The notes beneath the pieces were generated by a model. The model saw only the letters and a list, made by a program, of their open reading frames with translations, was not told the DNA's origin and did no database searches. The position numbers were made by a program, and so were the translations under genes. A stretch of DNA of 64,000 nt, taken from assembly GCF_900186865.1 (NCBI RefSeq), contig NZ_LT906480.1:124001-188000 (forward strand). Direction: 5' to 3'. This DNA comes from Stenotrophomonas maltophilia (GTDB taxonomy: Bacteria > Pseudomonadota > Gammaproteobacteria > Xanthomonadales > Xanthomonadaceae). Shown here one piece after another: positions 63,682 through 64,000 of this stretch (position 1 is its first letter; every line of letters begins with the position of its first letter).

Positions 63682-64000
63682 ATGCTCTTCAAGAATGTCT
63701 CGATCGCCGGCCTGGCACACGTCGACGCGCCGCATACGCTGACCACCAAGGAAATCAACGAACGCCTGCAGCCGACGTTGGATCGCCTGGGTATCCGCAC
63801 CGACGTGCTCGGCGACATCGCCGGCATCCACGCGCGCCGCCTGTGGGACAACGGCGTGCTGGCGTCCGACGCTGCCACCATGGCAGGCCGCAAGGCACTG
63901 GAAGACGCAGGCATCAATGCGACGCAGGTTGGCCTGCTGGTCAACACCTCGGTCAGCCGCGACTACCTGGAGCCGTCCACGGCTTCCATCGTCTCGGGCA
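63682..64000 (+). CDS. oleA: OleA thiolase-fold enzyme of olefin synthesis, 5' part
   Basis: The first 106 residues are present; the gene runs off the window. MLFKNVSIAGLAHVDAPHTLTTKEINERLQPT, GIHARRLWDNGVLASDAATMAGRKAL and LLVNTSVSRDYLEPSTASIVSG match Xanthomonas OleA very closely. OleA joins two fatty acyl-CoAs head to head to a beta-keto acid, the first step to long-chain olefins. oleB, oleC and oleD usually follow. The active-site cysteine lies beyond the edge. Confidence 0.9.
   Translation, partial: MLFKNVSIAGLAHVDAPHTLTTKEINERLQPTLDRLGIRTDVLGDIAGIHARRLWDNGVLASDAATMAGRKALEDAGINATQVGLLVNTSVSRDYLEPSTASIVSG

Overview
The window is high-GC chromosomal DNA (about two thirds G+C by eye), densely coding on both strands. 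It almost certainly comes from the Stenotrophomonas maltophilia complex (Xanthomonadaceae, Gammaproteobacteria). The main pointers are many short GTAG-headed hairpin repeats of the SMAG type, an Ax21-like outer-membrane protein, a type IV secretion effector with the Xanthomonadales XVIPCD tail, a TPP-riboswitch-controlled TonB receptor, and OleA at the right edge. No rRNA, tRNA, CRISPR array or prophage was seen. The only mobile element recognised is one IS110-family transposase.

Layout. 1-5.4 kb: small metabolic genes (thioesterase, PlsC-like acyltransferase, YheT-like hydrolase, TPR-sulfotransferase fusion, PEBP protein). 5.5-7.8 kb: two META-domain envelope proteins and UppP. 8.0-11.6 kb: nitrogen block glnA, glnB/glnK, amtB, with a sigma54 promoter and two NtrC boxes before glnA. 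11.8-16.99 kb: peptidoglycan amidase, cytochrome b561, MltA, a small EF-hand-like protein and a TonB receptor behind a Zur-like box. 17.2-19.7 kb: ntrB-ntrC, with an NtrC box touching the ntrB start. 19.8-21 kb: two tandem sodC genes. 21-22.2 kb: an unknown gene whose 3' end, terminator and SMAG pair are duplicated in tandem. 22.3-27 kb: a thiolase and hemD-hemX-hemY. 27.4-30 kb: rhodanese-secB-gpsA. 31.5-35 kb: an unknown gene with a highly folded leader, then an arsenic island (acr3-arsC-arsR facing arsH). 35-41 kb: envelope and redox genes, including an L,D-transpeptidase with a probable ATT start. 41-46.5 kb: IS110, then a thiamine uptake unit (TPP riboswitch, TonB receptor, PnuC-type permease). 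46.5-50.3 kb: a glycine-zipper protein and a bacteria-killing T4SS effector with its probable immunity lipoprotein. 50.4-54.8 kb: a BvgS-type hybrid kinase divergent from a LuxR-type regulator. 54.8-64 kb: cytochrome c, ETF-QO, glutaryl-CoA dehydrogenase, TrmL, a VRP-repeat protein, an M16 peptidase, a DUF4156 lipoprotein and the start of oleA.

How genes work together. NtrB/NtrC, PII, AmtB and GlnA form one nitrogen-response circuit, and the sites seen suggest that NtrC controls both glnA and its own operon. Glutaryl-CoA dehydrogenase passes electrons through ETF to the neighbouring ETF-QO. The Ars proteins sense, reduce, oxidise and export arsenic. The riboswitch, receptor and permease import thiamine across both membranes. 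The effector/immunity pair implies a chromosomal X-T4SS elsewhere in the genome; no secretion machinery lies in this window.

The clearest candidates for a second look are the two-warhead X-T4SS effector with its lipoprotein, the 184-bp tandem duplication, the nested inverted repeats before the 31.5-kb gene, SMAG repeats that supply stop codons, and the face-to-face leaderless ars promoters.
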